Source of the DNA: Methanofastidiosum methylothiophilum
GTDB lineage: Archaea; Methanobacteriota_B; Thermococci; Methanofastidiosales; Methanofastidiosaceae
Reading direction: 5' to 3'
Length of the DNA: 64,000 bases
NCBI GenBank assembly: GCA_001587635.1
Contig: LNJE01000002.1
Location: 62,001 to 126,000 of the forward strand
The position numbers were made by a program, and so were the translations under genes. Shown in pieces: positions 17,802 to 26,507 of this stretch (its first letter is position 1; every line of letters begins with the position of its first letter). Under the pieces are notes generated by a model, which was not told where the DNA came from, searched no databases, and saw nothing but the letters and a program-made list of their open reading frames with translations.

Positions 17802-17883
17802 GTATCTATATCACAGCCTATATAGTCATGATATTTTTGGAAAAGCATTTATAAGATAATCACATTGTTTACTTCGTGATAAA

Positions 17884-18417
17884 TTGTACTTTCCAATAAT
17901 TCTTAACACAAATAAAGAGATTCTCATAATAGGAGGGGGCAATGTATCATTAAGGAAAGCAAAAAAACTTCTTGAGTTCACAGAAAATATTAAAATTGTA
18001 TCCTCTGAATTCCATAAAGATTTTGAGAATTTAAATATCAAAAAAGTTAAAATGGAAGTTAGTGAAAATAATTTTAGAGATCTATTAACAGATGAAATTA
18101 GTTTTGTGATAATGTCCCTAAATGATAAAGAACTCAATAGAAAGTTATCTAACATTTGTAAAAATTATAGGATTATGGTAAATGTTGTTGATGATAAAGA
18201 TTTATCAGACATTATATTCCCTGCGATTATTGAAAAAGAGAATTTGTTACTGGCAATATCCACCAAAGGAGAGTGTCCTTACTATTCCAAAAGACTTAAA
18301 GAAGAGCTCATTGAATTTATTGATAGTAAAGACAGAGAAGCAAAATTATTAATTGATGCTAGAAAAAACAAAAATTCCATGGAAAGAACATATGAAAAAA
18401 TAAAAAGAGGAGTATAA
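17884..18417 (+). CDS. Siroheme synthase-like precorrin-2 dehydrogenase
   Basis: 177 residues. The N-terminal NAD-binding fold has IIGGGNVSLRKAKKLLE, and DLSDIIFPAIIEKENLLLAISTKGECPYYSKRLKEEL matches the Met8p/CysG N-terminal family, which oxidises precorrin-2 to sirohydrochlorin. Sirohydrochlorin is the substrate of CfbA for F430, so the gene fits the cfb operon 5 kb away. Start TTG 17884 is supported by GTGAT at 17876-17880. The next gene follows the stop directly. Confidence 0.86.
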   Translation: MYFPIILNTNKEILIIGGGNVSLRKAKKLLEFTENIKIVSSEFHKDFENLNIKKVKMEVSENNFRDLLTDEISFVIMSLNDKELNRKLSNICKNYRIMVNVVDDKDLSDIIFPAIIEKENLLLAISTKGECPYYSKRLKEELIEFIDSKDREAKLLIDARKNKNSMERTYEKIKRGV

Positions 18418-19647
18418 ATGTTCTTATTAAATTTTAGGATTACTTACCAAAATGCTCCTGAGCATGTCAGGGAAAAATTTTCCTTTTCAAAAAAACATAG
18501 AAATGATCTCATGAAACAGATATGTTGTGAAACAAGTGCAAAAGGATGTGTTATCCTAAATACATGCAATAGAACTGAAATATATGCTGTGGCAGATCGA
18601 GGAGAATCCATAGAAGGCATTATTCTTCTTTTAAAAAACATTAGCCCGGATGTCGAGAGTTATTTGGAAATATCTAGTGGTGATGAAGCAATAAGGCATT
18701 TGTTTAGAGTTGCATCTGGTCTAGAATCTCTCATTATTGGAGAAAATCAAATTCTAGCTCAAGTGAAAAATAATTATTTTGAATGTAAGAATGAATGCTT
18801 AACAGGTTCACTATTAGATATTATTTTCAATCAAGCTATACGAGTTGGAAAACTTGTAAGAACGAGTACAGATATATCTAAAGGTGGAGTCTCAATTGGA
18901 AGTGCTGCAGTTAAACTGGCAGAGAAGATATTTGGTTCTTTAGTAGACAAAAAAATATTGATTGTTGGAGCAGGGGAGATGAGCTGCCTTATTGCAAAAT
19001 CATTATCCTCAAAAGGTGTTGAAGGCGTATATGTTTCAAATAGAAATTATGAAACTGCAAAAAATATAGCGAATACCGTTGGAGGCCAAGCATTAAAATT
19101 TGATTATTTAATGGACCATATCAAAGTTTCTGATCTAGTAATTACTGCAACTTCTGCTCCTCACACTATAATTCATACTAAAGATATTAGAGAAATAATC
19201 AAGGAAAGAAACAAGGATTTAGTGATTATAGATATTGCAATACCAAAAGATGTAGATCAATCTGTAGGAGATATTGATGGAGTACATCTTTACAATATCG
19301 ATTCTCTTTCGGAAATAGCGAAAGAAAACATGGAGCTAAGAAGAGAGGAGGCAGAAAAGGCCTCAATAATAGTTGAAGATGAGATAAAAAAACTTGGGAA
19401 TAGTCTTAGAGGAATGTATATAGAACCTTATATTGCCGACGTATGGTTAAAAGCAGAGGATATTCGAAAAACAGAGCTTGATAGAGCCTTAAAAATGCTA
19501 AATTTAAATAATGAAAAAGAAATAATGATTATAGAGGATTTAACAAAAGCGATTGTTTCTAAAGTTCTTCATAAGCCTGTCAAAGATTTAAGGGAAAAAG
19601 TATACAATAACTTGGAGGCGGTAGAATCTTTCCAGAAGTCAGATTGA
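18418..19647 (+). CDS. hemA: Glutamyl-tRNA reductase
   Basis: 409 residues. It catalyses the NADPH-dependent reduction of Glu-tRNA to glutamate-1-semialdehyde, the first committed C5 step to tetrapyrroles. The catalytic Cys is C50 in LNTCNRTEIYA. SGLESLIIGENQILAQVK follows, then the NADPH domain with VGAGEMSCLIAKSL near residue 182, and a C-terminal helical dimerisation region. It sits between the siroheme synthase-like gene and hemB as in many archaea. Confidence 0.95.
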   Translation: MFLLNFRITYQNAPEHVREKFSFSKKHRNDLMKQICCETSAKGCVILNTCNRTEIYAVADRGESIEGIILLLKNISPDVESYLEISSGDEAIRHLFRVASGLESLIIGENQILAQVKNNYFECKNECLTGSLLDIIFNQAIRVGKLVRTSTDISKGGVSIGSAAVKLAEKIFGSLVDKKILIVGAGEMSCLIAKSLSSKGVEGVYVSNRNYETAKNIANTVGGQALKFDYLMDHIKVSDLVITATSAPHTIIHTKDIREIIKERNKDLVIIDIAIPKDVDQSVGDIDGVHLYNIDSLSEIAKENMELRREEAEKASIIVEDEIKKLGNSLRGMYIEPYIADVWLKAEDIRKTELDRALKMLNLNNEKEIMIIEDLTKAIVSKVLHKPVKDLREKVYNNLEAVESFQKSD

Positions 19648-20582
19648 GAAGATTAAGAAAAAATGAAAAACTTAGGGAATTACTTAAAGAGTATAATGTA
19701 ACCTCAAAAGATTTAATATATCCTATTTTTGTCCATGAAAAAAACAAAGTAGAAGAAATACAATCTATGCCTGGACAATTCAGGTATCCTATTTCTAAAC
19801 TAAAAGAGATAACTAAAAAAGTTGAAGATCTTGGAATACCCGGTATCCTATTATTTGGCATGCCAGAAAAAAAAGACGAATTAGGTAGTGAATCATTTAA
19901 CGAAAAGGGAGTTGTTCAAAAAGCAATAAGAACTATAAAAGAGAATACTAATCTTCTAGTAATTACAGATATCTGCCTTTGTCAATATACTTCACATGGG
20001 CACTGTGGAGTAGTTTGCGATGGTATAATAAAAAATGACGATACATTGAATTTGCTGTCTAGAATTGCACTTTCCCATGCAAAAGCAGGTGCAGATATCG
20101 TTGCTCCTTCTGATATGATGGATGGCAGGGTAAATGCCATAAGGAGCGAATTAGACAAAAATTCATTTGAGGATATTCTAATTATGTCTTATGCTGCAAA
20201 ATTCTTATCTTCTTTTTATGGGCCTTTTAGAGAAGCTGCACATTCTGCTCCCACATTTGGGGATAGAAGAACTTACCAGATGGATCCTGCAAATATACTA
20301 GAAGCTTTGAGAGAAGTTGAGCTTGATATACAAGAAGGTGCAGATATAATTATGGTGAAACCTGCTCTAGCTTATCTCGATGTTATATTTAGAGTAAAAG
20401 AAAAGTTTGAAATGCCAACTGCAGCATATAACGTTAGCGGAGAATATTCAATGGTGAAAGCTGCTTCAAAAATGGGGTGGATAGACGAAAAAAAAGTAAT
20501 TGATGAATTACTTTTGGCCATAAAACGTGCTGGAGCAGATTTTATTATATCGTACTTTGCATTGGACTACGCATCGTTATGA
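19626..20582 (+). CDS. hemB: Porphobilinogen synthase (5-aminolevulinate dehydratase)
   Basis: Condenses two 5-aminolevulinate molecules to porphobilinogen. The Schiff-base Lys lies in IIMVKPALAYLDVI, another conserved Lys in YAAKFLSSFYGPF, and zinc-type Cys in CLCQYTSHGHCGVVCDG. The standard start is TTG 19644 (312 residues). However, the in-frame sequence just upstream encodes IFPEVR, completing the usual FPxxRxRRLR N terminus. A strong GGAGGCGG lies at 19614-19621, ideally placed for the ATC codon at 19626. No ATG, GTG or TTG is available there. Either a non-canonical start or a base error is likely, so I annotate from 19626. Confidence 0.88.
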   Translation: MFPEVRLRRLRKNEKLRELLKEYNVTSKDLIYPIFVHEKNKVEEIQSMPGQFRYPISKLKEITKKVEDLGIPGILLFGMPEKKDELGSESFNEKGVVQKAIRTIKENTNLLVITDICLCQYTSHGHCGVVCDGIIKNDDTLNLLSRIALSHAKAGADIVAPSDMMDGRVNAIRSELDKNSFEDILIMSYAAKFLSSFYGPFREAAHSAPTFGDRRTYQMDPANILEALREVELDIQEGADIIMVKPALAYLDVIFRVKEKFEMPTAAYNVSGEYSMVKAASKMGWIDEKKVIDELLLAIKRAGADFIISYFALDYASL

Positions 20583-21226
20583 AAAGCTTCGAAATTTATA
20601 TTATTTTGAAAAATCATTTTGGGGAAATAGGCAGTTGGTGGCCCAAGGATAGTCCTTTTGAAGTGGTGATTGGAGCAATATTAACTCAGCAATCAACATG
20701 GACCAATGTGGAAAAAGCAATAAAAAATCTCAAAGAAGAGAATATTTTAACTCCAAGAGATATATCCTCAATACCCTTAGATAAATTAAAGCATTTAATT
20801 AAACCTAGTGGATTTTTTAATCAAAAAGCAGAAAGATTAAAGGGAATATCAGAATATATATTAAAGAATTATAAAGGAGATATAAATTTACTATTATCTA
20901 AAAATAAAGCTGAACTTAGAGAAGAACTTTTAAAATTTAAAGGTGTAGGAAAAGAAACTGCGGATAGTATTATTCTTTATGCTGCAGAGAAAAATGAATT
21001 TGTTGTTGATGCTTATACTAAAAGGCTATACTCTAGACTAGGGAATGTTGAAGAGAATATTGAATATGATGATTTAAAAAAATATATTATAACAGAAATT
21101 CCTGAAGAATTAAAATTATATCAAGAATTTCATGGGCTTATAGTTTTACTAGGAAAAAATTTATGTAAAAAAAAGAATCCTAAATGTATAAGTTGTCCTC
21201 TGGCTTCAAAATGTAATTTTAATTAA
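20579..21226 (+). CDS. Endonuclease III-superfamily DNA glycosylase, MagIII-like
   Basis: 215 residues with a helix-hairpin-helix (FKGVGKETADSIILYA, about residues 120-135), the catalytic Asp in VVDAYTKRL, and the C-terminal 4Fe-4S loop CKKKNPKCISCPLASKC. The Lys that gives endonuclease III its lyase activity (GVGRKTA) is Glu here (GVGKETA). This is as in the 3-methyladenine glycosylase MagIII branch and suggests a monofunctional base-excision enzyme. It overlaps the hemB stop by four bases. Confidence 0.88.
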   Translation: MKSFEIYIILKNHFGEIGSWWPKDSPFEVVIGAILTQQSTWTNVEKAIKNLKEENILTPRDISSIPLDKLKHLIKPSGFFNQKAERLKGISEYILKNYKGDINLLLSKNKAELREELLKFKGVGKETADSIILYAAEKNEFVVDAYTKRLYSRLGNVEENIEYDDLKKYIITEIPEELKLYQEFHGLIVLLGKNLCKKKNPKCISCPLASKCNFN

Positions 21227-21234
21227 AATTGTGA

Positions 21235-22398
21235 TTAACTATTTTTAAAAGCTTTTTTATATATACTTTTTGCACTTTCAGAAAATCTTTTTGCTTCTTC
21301 AACTCTTCCAATTGAATCGTACATTTCAGCTAGATTTAATAATGCCATTGCTACATCAGGACTAGAAGTGCCAAATGCTTTTTCCAGAACTAAAAGTCCC
21401 CTTTTAAAATAAAATTCTGCTTCTTTATATCTTTCTTTTGCCCTATATAAACCTGCAACATTATTCAAATAGATTACTAGAGAAGGATGTGTTTTTCCTA
21501 AAGTATTTTGAGATATTTCAATAGCTTCTTTAAAATACTTTTCAGCATCCTCATATTGCCCCATTCCCTCTTTAACTAAAGCAATATTATTGAAGGTCAT
21601 TGCATTGTAATGGTGATTTTGGCCATATATTTTTTCATCAATTTTTAGTACTTCTTTGTAAAGTTTTTCAGCTTCAGCATAATTCCCTTCGAGATAATAA
21701 ATTCCAGCTATATTATTTATTGCTGTAGCTATGTCTGGATGATCTGGGCCATAAGATGTTTTCCATATTTCAAAGGCTTTTTTATACAACTTCAATGCTT
21801 CATCGTACTGGCCCTTAATTTTAAGTATTTCTGCAAGATTGTTAAAAGATGATCCAATGTCCGGATTCTTATTATTTTTTGTTTTTTCAAATATCCCAAT
21901 AGCTTTGTTATAAAGAGATTCTGCCTCATTGTATTTCTTCTCTAAGCGATAAAGATCGGCTAAGTTATTATAACTTGTAGCAATTTCAACGTGATTTTCA
22001 CCAAAAACTTTTTGCTTAATCTCTAAAGATCTCTCATACAGTGATTCAGCTTCTTTATATTTACCCCTAGATACGTAAATACCTGCAAGATTGTTCAAAG
22101 AGGTAGCAATATTCGGATCGTCTGGGCCTAATTGATTTTTCCATATTTTAAGTGATTCAATTGAGAGATATTCTGCTTCTTCAAATTTTCCTTGAGCATC
22201 ATATATCAATGAAAGATTGTTCATAGAAATAGCAACTTTAGTACTTTCCCTACCGTATATTTTTTTTGCAATGTCAATTGAAAGTTTTGCAAGCGCTAAT
22301 GCTTCATTGTATTTCCCTTCATTGTAATATGTAATTGCTTTATATGTGGTGTTATCCCAGAGTACCTTAAAAGAATCATCTTGATTTTTAGAAATCAC
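21235..22398 (-). CDS. Tetratricopeptide repeat protein
   Basis: 387 residues made of about eight 42-residue kinesin-light-chain-type TPR units. Recurrent motifs are ATSLNNLAGIY, GKYKEAESLYERSLEI and HPDIATAINNIA. No signal peptide or enzyme domain. Probably a protein-binding scaffold. It lies 28 bp downstream of a response-regulator gene in the same direction, suggesting a joint signalling role. Confidence 0.9.
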   Translation of the reverse strand: MISKNQDDSFKVLWDNTTYKAITYYNEGKYNEALALAKLSIDIAKKIYGRESTKVAISMNNLSLIYDAQGKFEEAEYLSIESLKIWKNQLGPDDPNIATSLNNLAGIYVSRGKYKEAESLYERSLEIKQKVFGENHVEIATSYNNLADLYRLEKKYNEAESLYNKAIGIFEKTKNNKNPDIGSSFNNLAEILKIKGQYDEALKLYKKAFEIWKTSYGPDHPDIATAINNIAGIYYLEGNYAEAEKLYKEVLKIDEKIYGQNHHYNAMTFNNIALVKEGMGQYEDAEKYFKEAIEISQNTLGKTHPSLVIYLNNVAGLYRAKERYKEAEFYFKRGLLVLEKAFGTSSPDVAMALLNLAEMYDSIGRVEEAKRFSESAKSIYKKAFKNS

Positions 22399-22426
22399 TT
22401 TATTACCTCAATAATTCTAAATAAGT

Positions 22427-22777
22427 TCAATACGATTTATATTTTTCTATAATATCTTTTAATTCATTAAATCTAATCGGTTTTCTTAAAACTTCTTTTG
22501 CTCCAGCTTCTAAAGCCTTAGAACCAATAGTAGAGCCATAAGCTGTTATAGCAATTATCTTTGCTTTAGGGTCAAATTGTAAAATCTCTTTAATTGCATC
22601 AATACCGCTTTTCTTTGGGAGTTTTAGATCCATAAGCACTACGTCTGGATTATATTCTCTATAAAATGAAACTGCAGTTTCTCCATCTGAAGCTGTGAAT
22701 AATATATCACCTTCTAAAAATTCTTGATAAAAATCCGATAAATCTTTATAATCTTCAACTATTAAGATTTTAGACAT
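22427..22777 (-). CDS. Stand-alone response regulator receiver
   Basis: 116 residues, a single REC domain. The phosphoacceptor Asp lies in VVLMDLKLPKKSG near residue 50, the acidic pair is IVEDYKD at the N terminus, and the switch Thr/Lys pair is in ITAYGS and LRKPIR. There is no output domain. No histidine kinase is in the window; the TPR protein in the same operon is the likely effector partner. Confidence 0.92.
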   Translation of the reverse strand: MSKILIVEDYKDLSDFYQEFLEGDILFTASDGETAVSFYREYNPDVVLMDLKLPKKSGIDAIKEILQFDPKAKIIAITAYGSTIGSKALEAGAKEVLRKPIRFNELKDIIEKYKSY

Positions 22778-22903
22778 AAAATCACGCTATTATCAAAATC
22801 CCCATTTATTTATTTGTTTATAATATAAAAACTTTATTACAAAAAACGATAGTTTTTTAATTGATTTTTAATTATTCAAATTGAAAATTATCATTCAACA
22901 AAA

Positions 22904-22977
22904 CCTTTAAAAGTTACTAGGACTAGATAAAGTAACACATATAATCAATTAAGTAACACGATATATTTGAGGTGTAA
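22904..22977 (+). promoter_or_regulatory. Promoter with GTAACAC repeats, F430 operon
   Basis: A TATA-like CTTTAAAAG at 22905-22913 is followed by AAGTTAC (22911-22917), a 14-bp spacer, GTAACAC (22932-22938), another 14-bp spacer and GTAACAC (22953-22959). The first pair forms an inverted repeat resembling the GTGTTAC-N13/14-GTAACAC consensus I recall for some NikR proteins. RBS GAGGTG lies at 22969-22974. The operator before the ABC transporter at 10413 is built from the same heptamer. Confidence 0.62.
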
Positions 22978-22980
22978 TAA

Positions 22981-23364
22981 ATGAAAGGTGCAATATTAGT
23001 TGGACATGGAAGTAGACTAAGTTATAACAAAGAGCTTCTAATAAAGCTATCAGAAATTTTTAAAGAATACTTCGATGGAAAAATCATTGAAATTGGTTTC
23101 ATGGAAATGAATACCCCTAAAATAATGGATGCGGTAAGAAGTGCTGCTAAGAAGGGTGCTGATGAATTATATATAATTCCAGTATTTCTTGCTAAGGGCG
23201 TCCATACAACAGAAGATATCCCTAATGAAGTCGGTGGATTTCAAAATGGCAAAAGTATTATTGATGTAGATGGAAAGAAAGTAAAATTAATTTACTGTGA
23301 ACCCATTGGTCCCGACAGAAGAATTGCTGAAATACTTTGGGACAGAGTGCAGGAAAAATACTAA
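22981..23364 (+). CDS. cfbA: Sirohydrochlorin nickelochelatase CfbA
   Basis: 127 residues, the short archaeal CbiX form. It inserts nickel into sirohydrochlorin, the first step of F430 synthesis, and can usually use cobalt as well. The His of AILVGHGSRL and the second His in FLAKGVHTTEDIP are the metal-channel residues. It heads the operon cfbA-cfbE-cfbD-cfbC-cfbB. The stop overlaps the cfbE start (TAATG). Confidence 0.95.
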   Translation: MKGAILVGHGSRLSYNKELLIKLSEIFKEYFDGKIIEIGFMEMNTPKIMDAVRSAAKKGADELYIIPVFLAKGVHTTEDIPNEVGGFQNGKSIIDVDGKKVKLIYCEPIGPDRRIAEILWDRVQEKY

Positions 23365-24638
23365 TGAACAAATTCATTGTTCTCGATATAAATCATGGAG
23401 GAAACTACCTAGCTGCAATTTTAAAGAATTGTGGCTACGAAGTAATTGTCTACGACATATACAAAAAAGGCGGAATAATTAGACAAGAACTTGAAAATAA
23501 AAATATTAAAGTATTAGATTCTTTAGATGGGGCAGACTATACAGACTACATAATATCATATCCCATACATTGCCCAGATTTTTTTCTTTCTTCTTTTTCT
23601 AAAAATAAGAAACTAACTCATCATGAGTTAATTAAACTCCATTTTAAAAATAAAAAAAATGTTGTTGAAATAACGGGATCAAAAGGAAAAACTACCACTG
23701 CGCATTTATTGGCATTTCTTCTATCATTTGAAGAGGATATCTTGTTAAACTCTTCTGTAGGATTTGAAAAGTTTCACAAAGGTACTCCATATAAAATTTT
23801 CTCAAATAATTCAATATCGGCGGGATATACGGCAAAAATATTATCAGAACCCCATACTGAATACTTGATTCTAGAGGAAAGTTTGGGTGTGTGTGGTATA
23901 TCCGATATATCTATTTTAACAAGTACTTATCCTATTTACCCAATAAAAGGAGGAAACTCCACTTCCCTAGAAGCAAAAAAACAGCTTTTCAAATTATCAG
24001 ATAGAGCAATAATAATTGATTCAAAAGATAAGATTGCAAATGAACTGGCAAACAATTACAACAAAGAAATATTCCGAATTTGGGAGGATATCAAAATCGA
24101 TTTGCCAGACCATCTAGAAATCGGAAATGATATTAATTCCACAATTTATTCTGAAAATTTAGAGATTAATTCAAAGCTACATGGAAGTTACCTAGCAGTA
24201 GGTTATTTAAATCCCATTTTATTTAGCACTATGGCCTTAAAGATACTCAATAAAATTTCACTAATTAAATCTAATTACCTTAATGACTTTAGAGGGGTTC
24301 CAAATAGATTATCAGTTATAAAAGAAACTAATTATACAAAAATTATTGATAAATCGGGGGGTTTTTCTGAAGATAGTTTGCGATACACATTATCACTTTT
24401 AAAAAAGAATTATGATATGTTCTATAAAAACATTAATTTAATTATTAATTTAACTAACACTTCTCATTGCCAAAAAATAGATTTACATTCCTTAGATAAA
24501 GCAGTCGGAGAATTTAGCAATATTATTGATAATGCATTTTTAATAGGTAATAATGATTTTGAAACCTTTAAATACCTAAAAAACAGTGCTGAGCTTAATA
24601 TACATAACGGGGATCTTTTAATAGAGTGTGGTAAGTGA
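23364..24638 (+). CDS. cfbE: Coenzyme F430 synthetase CfbE (Mur-ligase-like)
   Basis: 424 residues from ATG 23364. The Mur-ligase P-loop EITGSKGKTTTAHLLAFLL lies near residue 103. In F430 synthesis this ligase closes the six-membered carbocyclic ring of the 17(3)-seco precursor at the expense of ATP. The C-terminal third is shorter and more divergent than in peptidoglycan ligases, as usual for CfbE. Position between cfbA and cfbD supports the assignment. Confidence 0.92.
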   Translation: MNKFIVLDINHGGNYLAAILKNCGYEVIVYDIYKKGGIIRQELENKNIKVLDSLDGADYTDYIISYPIHCPDFFLSSFSKNKKLTHHELIKLHFKNKKNVVEITGSKGKTTTAHLLAFLLSFEEDILLNSSVGFEKFHKGTPYKIFSNNSISAGYTAKILSEPHTEYLILEESLGVCGISDISILTSTYPIYPIKGGNSTSLEAKKQLFKLSDRAIIIDSKDKIANELANNYNKEIFRIWEDIKIDLPDHLEIGNDINSTIYSENLEINSKLHGSYLAVGYLNPILFSTMALKILNKISLIKSNYLNDFRGVPNRLSVIKETNYTKIIDKSGGFSEDSLRYTLSLLKKNYDMFYKNINLIINLTNTSHCQKIDLHSLDKAVGEFSNIIDNAFLIGNNDFETFKYLKNSAELNIHNGDLLIECGK

Positions 24639-24642
24639 TAGT

Positions 24643-25719
24643 ATGAATATATTAACTCCTAGACCTAATCCGATTGTTGCAGCTTTGTATACTTTGAGAG
24701 ATCTTGATGTTGATGTCGCAGTATTACATGGCCCTTCCGGTTGTGGATTTCGAGCAGCTAGACTACTCGAAGAAGATGGAATGAAAGTGGTCACAACTTC
24801 AATGTCTGAAGAAGATTTAATTTTTGGAGCTAGTGATAAATTAATTGAAGTATTAAAAGAAGTTGACGCTCTCTTTTCTCCCAATATAATAGGCGTAGTT
24901 GGATCATGTGTTAGTATGATAATTGGTGAAAACGTCAAAAAAGCCATAATTGATTCTGGATTAAGCAATAAAGCTTTTTTTATAGAAATTCATGGTTGCA
25001 TGGGGGCAAATACAAGGGGTGCAATAGAGACTCTAAAAGCTGCAAGAGATTTTGGCCTAATAGATGATAAAGAGTTCCAAAGGCAGGAAAAGATGCTCCT
25101 CTTAGCTACAGAAGTTGAGTTAAACAAGGGTATGGCAAAATCAAAATATACGAGACCTTCAAGAGGGGCAGACCTTAAGACTGTTGCAGAATATATTCTC
25201 AGTCAACTAAAAGAAAATAAAAAAATAGCCGTTGTTCTAAACGCAAAAAAAGAAACTGCATATCTTTTTGCAGATATACCTTTAGCAATTAATCTCGCTT
25301 CTAAAAAGTATGGAGGTTCAATTATTAACATTGCTAATCTTTCTACAGATATTGGATTGTCACGAATCAGGAGATATGCAAAAGATATTATCAATAATTT
25401 TGAATCTAGTGGAATTTTAATTGATTATATCTCTGGTGGCGTGGATGAATATCCTATAGCAGGAAAAAAAGCAATAGAATACCTAAAAGATAGAGATTTT
25501 GATCTCCTTGTTGCAGTAGGGATACCACAAGCATTGCCAACTATAAAAAAAGATTCCATTGCCATAACAAATGGCCCAAGGGAAGTCCATCCTTTAGAGG
25601 ATGCAGGATACAAATATGTGACAGTTGAAATAGCTTCACACTCTACAGTAATGGGTACGAGAGAAATTGTTCTTAGCGAACTTGGTGAAGCGATAAGGAA
25701 TATCGCGGGGATTCAATGA
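24643..25719 (+). CDS. cfbD: Ni-sirohydrochlorin a,c-diamide reductive cyclase subunit CfbD
   Basis: 358 residues from ATG 24643, supported by GTGAT at 24635-24639. It is a NifD-like protein with conserved Cys in HGPSGCGFRAARLL, VVGSCVSMIIGE and EIHGCMGANTRG. With CfbC it carries out the six-electron reduction and lactam ring formation. It is smaller than true nitrogenase subunits, as expected. The stop overlaps the cfbC start by four bases. Confidence 0.95.
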   Translation: MNILTPRPNPIVAALYTLRDLDVDVAVLHGPSGCGFRAARLLEEDGMKVVTTSMSEEDLIFGASDKLIEVLKEVDALFSPNIIGVVGSCVSMIIGENVKKAIIDSGLSNKAFFIEIHGCMGANTRGAIETLKAARDFGLIDDKEFQRQEKMLLLATEVELNKGMAKSKYTRPSRGADLKTVAEYILSQLKENKKIAVVLNAKKETAYLFADIPLAINLASKKYGGSIINIANLSTDIGLSRIRRYAKDIINNFESSGILIDYISGGVDEYPIAGKKAIEYLKDRDFDLLVAVGIPQALPTIKKDSIAITNGPREVHPLEDAGYKYVTVEIASHSTVMGTREIVLSELGEAIRNIAGIQ

Positions 25720-26507
25720 AACAGATTGCCATATACGGAAAAGGTGGAATAGGGAAGTCATCGATATCTTCAAATCTTTCTGTTAATTTGGCTTCAAATG
25801 GCCTTGAAGTTTTACTTGTTGGATGTGACCCGAAGAGCGATAGTACAATTAACCTATTTGGAGGGAAAAGGATAGATACGGCACTAGATCTTTACAAAAA
25901 AGGTATTACAGATCCAGACAAACTTGTTTTTGAAGGATATAATGGAGTAAAAGCCGTAGAAGTAGGGGGTCCTGCTGCGGGAGTTGGATGTGCAGGCAGA
26001 GGAATACTAGTTGCATTAAAAACGCTTAATAAGGATTACTATCTTGAGAAAGGATTTGATGTTGTTATTTATGATGTTCCAGGGGATGTTGTTTGCGGAG
26101 GATTTGCAGGTCCAGCTAGGGAAGGATATGCGGATGAAATATATATAGTTACCAGTGGAGAATATCTTTCAATTTATGCAGCAAATAATATTGTTAAAGG
26201 ATTATTTAACTTAAATGTAAAGTTAGGTGGAATAATAGGAAATATGAGAGGTATAGCAAAAGAAGAAGAGAAGATTGAATCTTATGCTAAAGAGATAGAT
26301 TCAGGCTTGATGGGAGCAATTGAAAGAAATCCTAAAATACATGAAAGTGAAATTGAAGGTAAAACAGTTCTTGAGAGATATCCAAATGATCCTCTTAATT
26401 TGAAATTTAAAAGTATTGGATCAAAAATACTACAAAATAAAAAAGCTAAAGTTCCGACCCCAACAATAGATGAGAAAATAAGATCAATACTCGGAGGATT
26501 TTATTGA
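25716..26507 (+). CDS. cfbC: Ni-sirohydrochlorin a,c-diamide reductive cyclase reductase CfbC (NifH-like)
   Basis: 263 residues. The P-loop YGKGGIGKSSISSN lies at residues 7-20, and cluster-ligating cysteines are C92 (GVGCAGRG) and C127 (VVCGGFAG), the bridging 4Fe-4S pair of the NifH family. It delivers ATP-dependent electrons to CfbD. No nifDK genes are nearby, so a nitrogenase role is excluded by context. Confidence 0.96.
   Translation: MKQIAIYGKGGIGKSSISSNLSVNLASNGLEVLLVGCDPKSDSTINLFGGKRIDTALDLYKKGITDPDKLVFEGYNGVKAVEVGGPAAGVGCAGRGILVALKTLNKDYYLEKGFDVVIYDVPGDVVCGGFAGPAREGYADEIYIVTSGEYLSIYAANNIVKGLFNLNVKLGGIIGNMRGIAKEEEKIESYAKEIDSGLMGAIERNPKIHESEIEGKTVLERYPNDPLNLKFKSIGSKILQNKKAKVPTPTIDEKIRSILGGFY

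Noticed and set aside
17752..17862. Short plus-strand frame of about 36 codons before the siroheme gene
   Set aside because: No ribosome binding site, odd composition and overlap with palindromes and the TATA box make coding unlikely.
25716..26507. NifH/NifD-like genes as a nitrogenase locus
   Set aside because: The gene order with cfbA, cfbE and cfbB, the small size of the NifD-like protein and the lack of nifDK, nifE or nifN show they belong to F430 synthesis.
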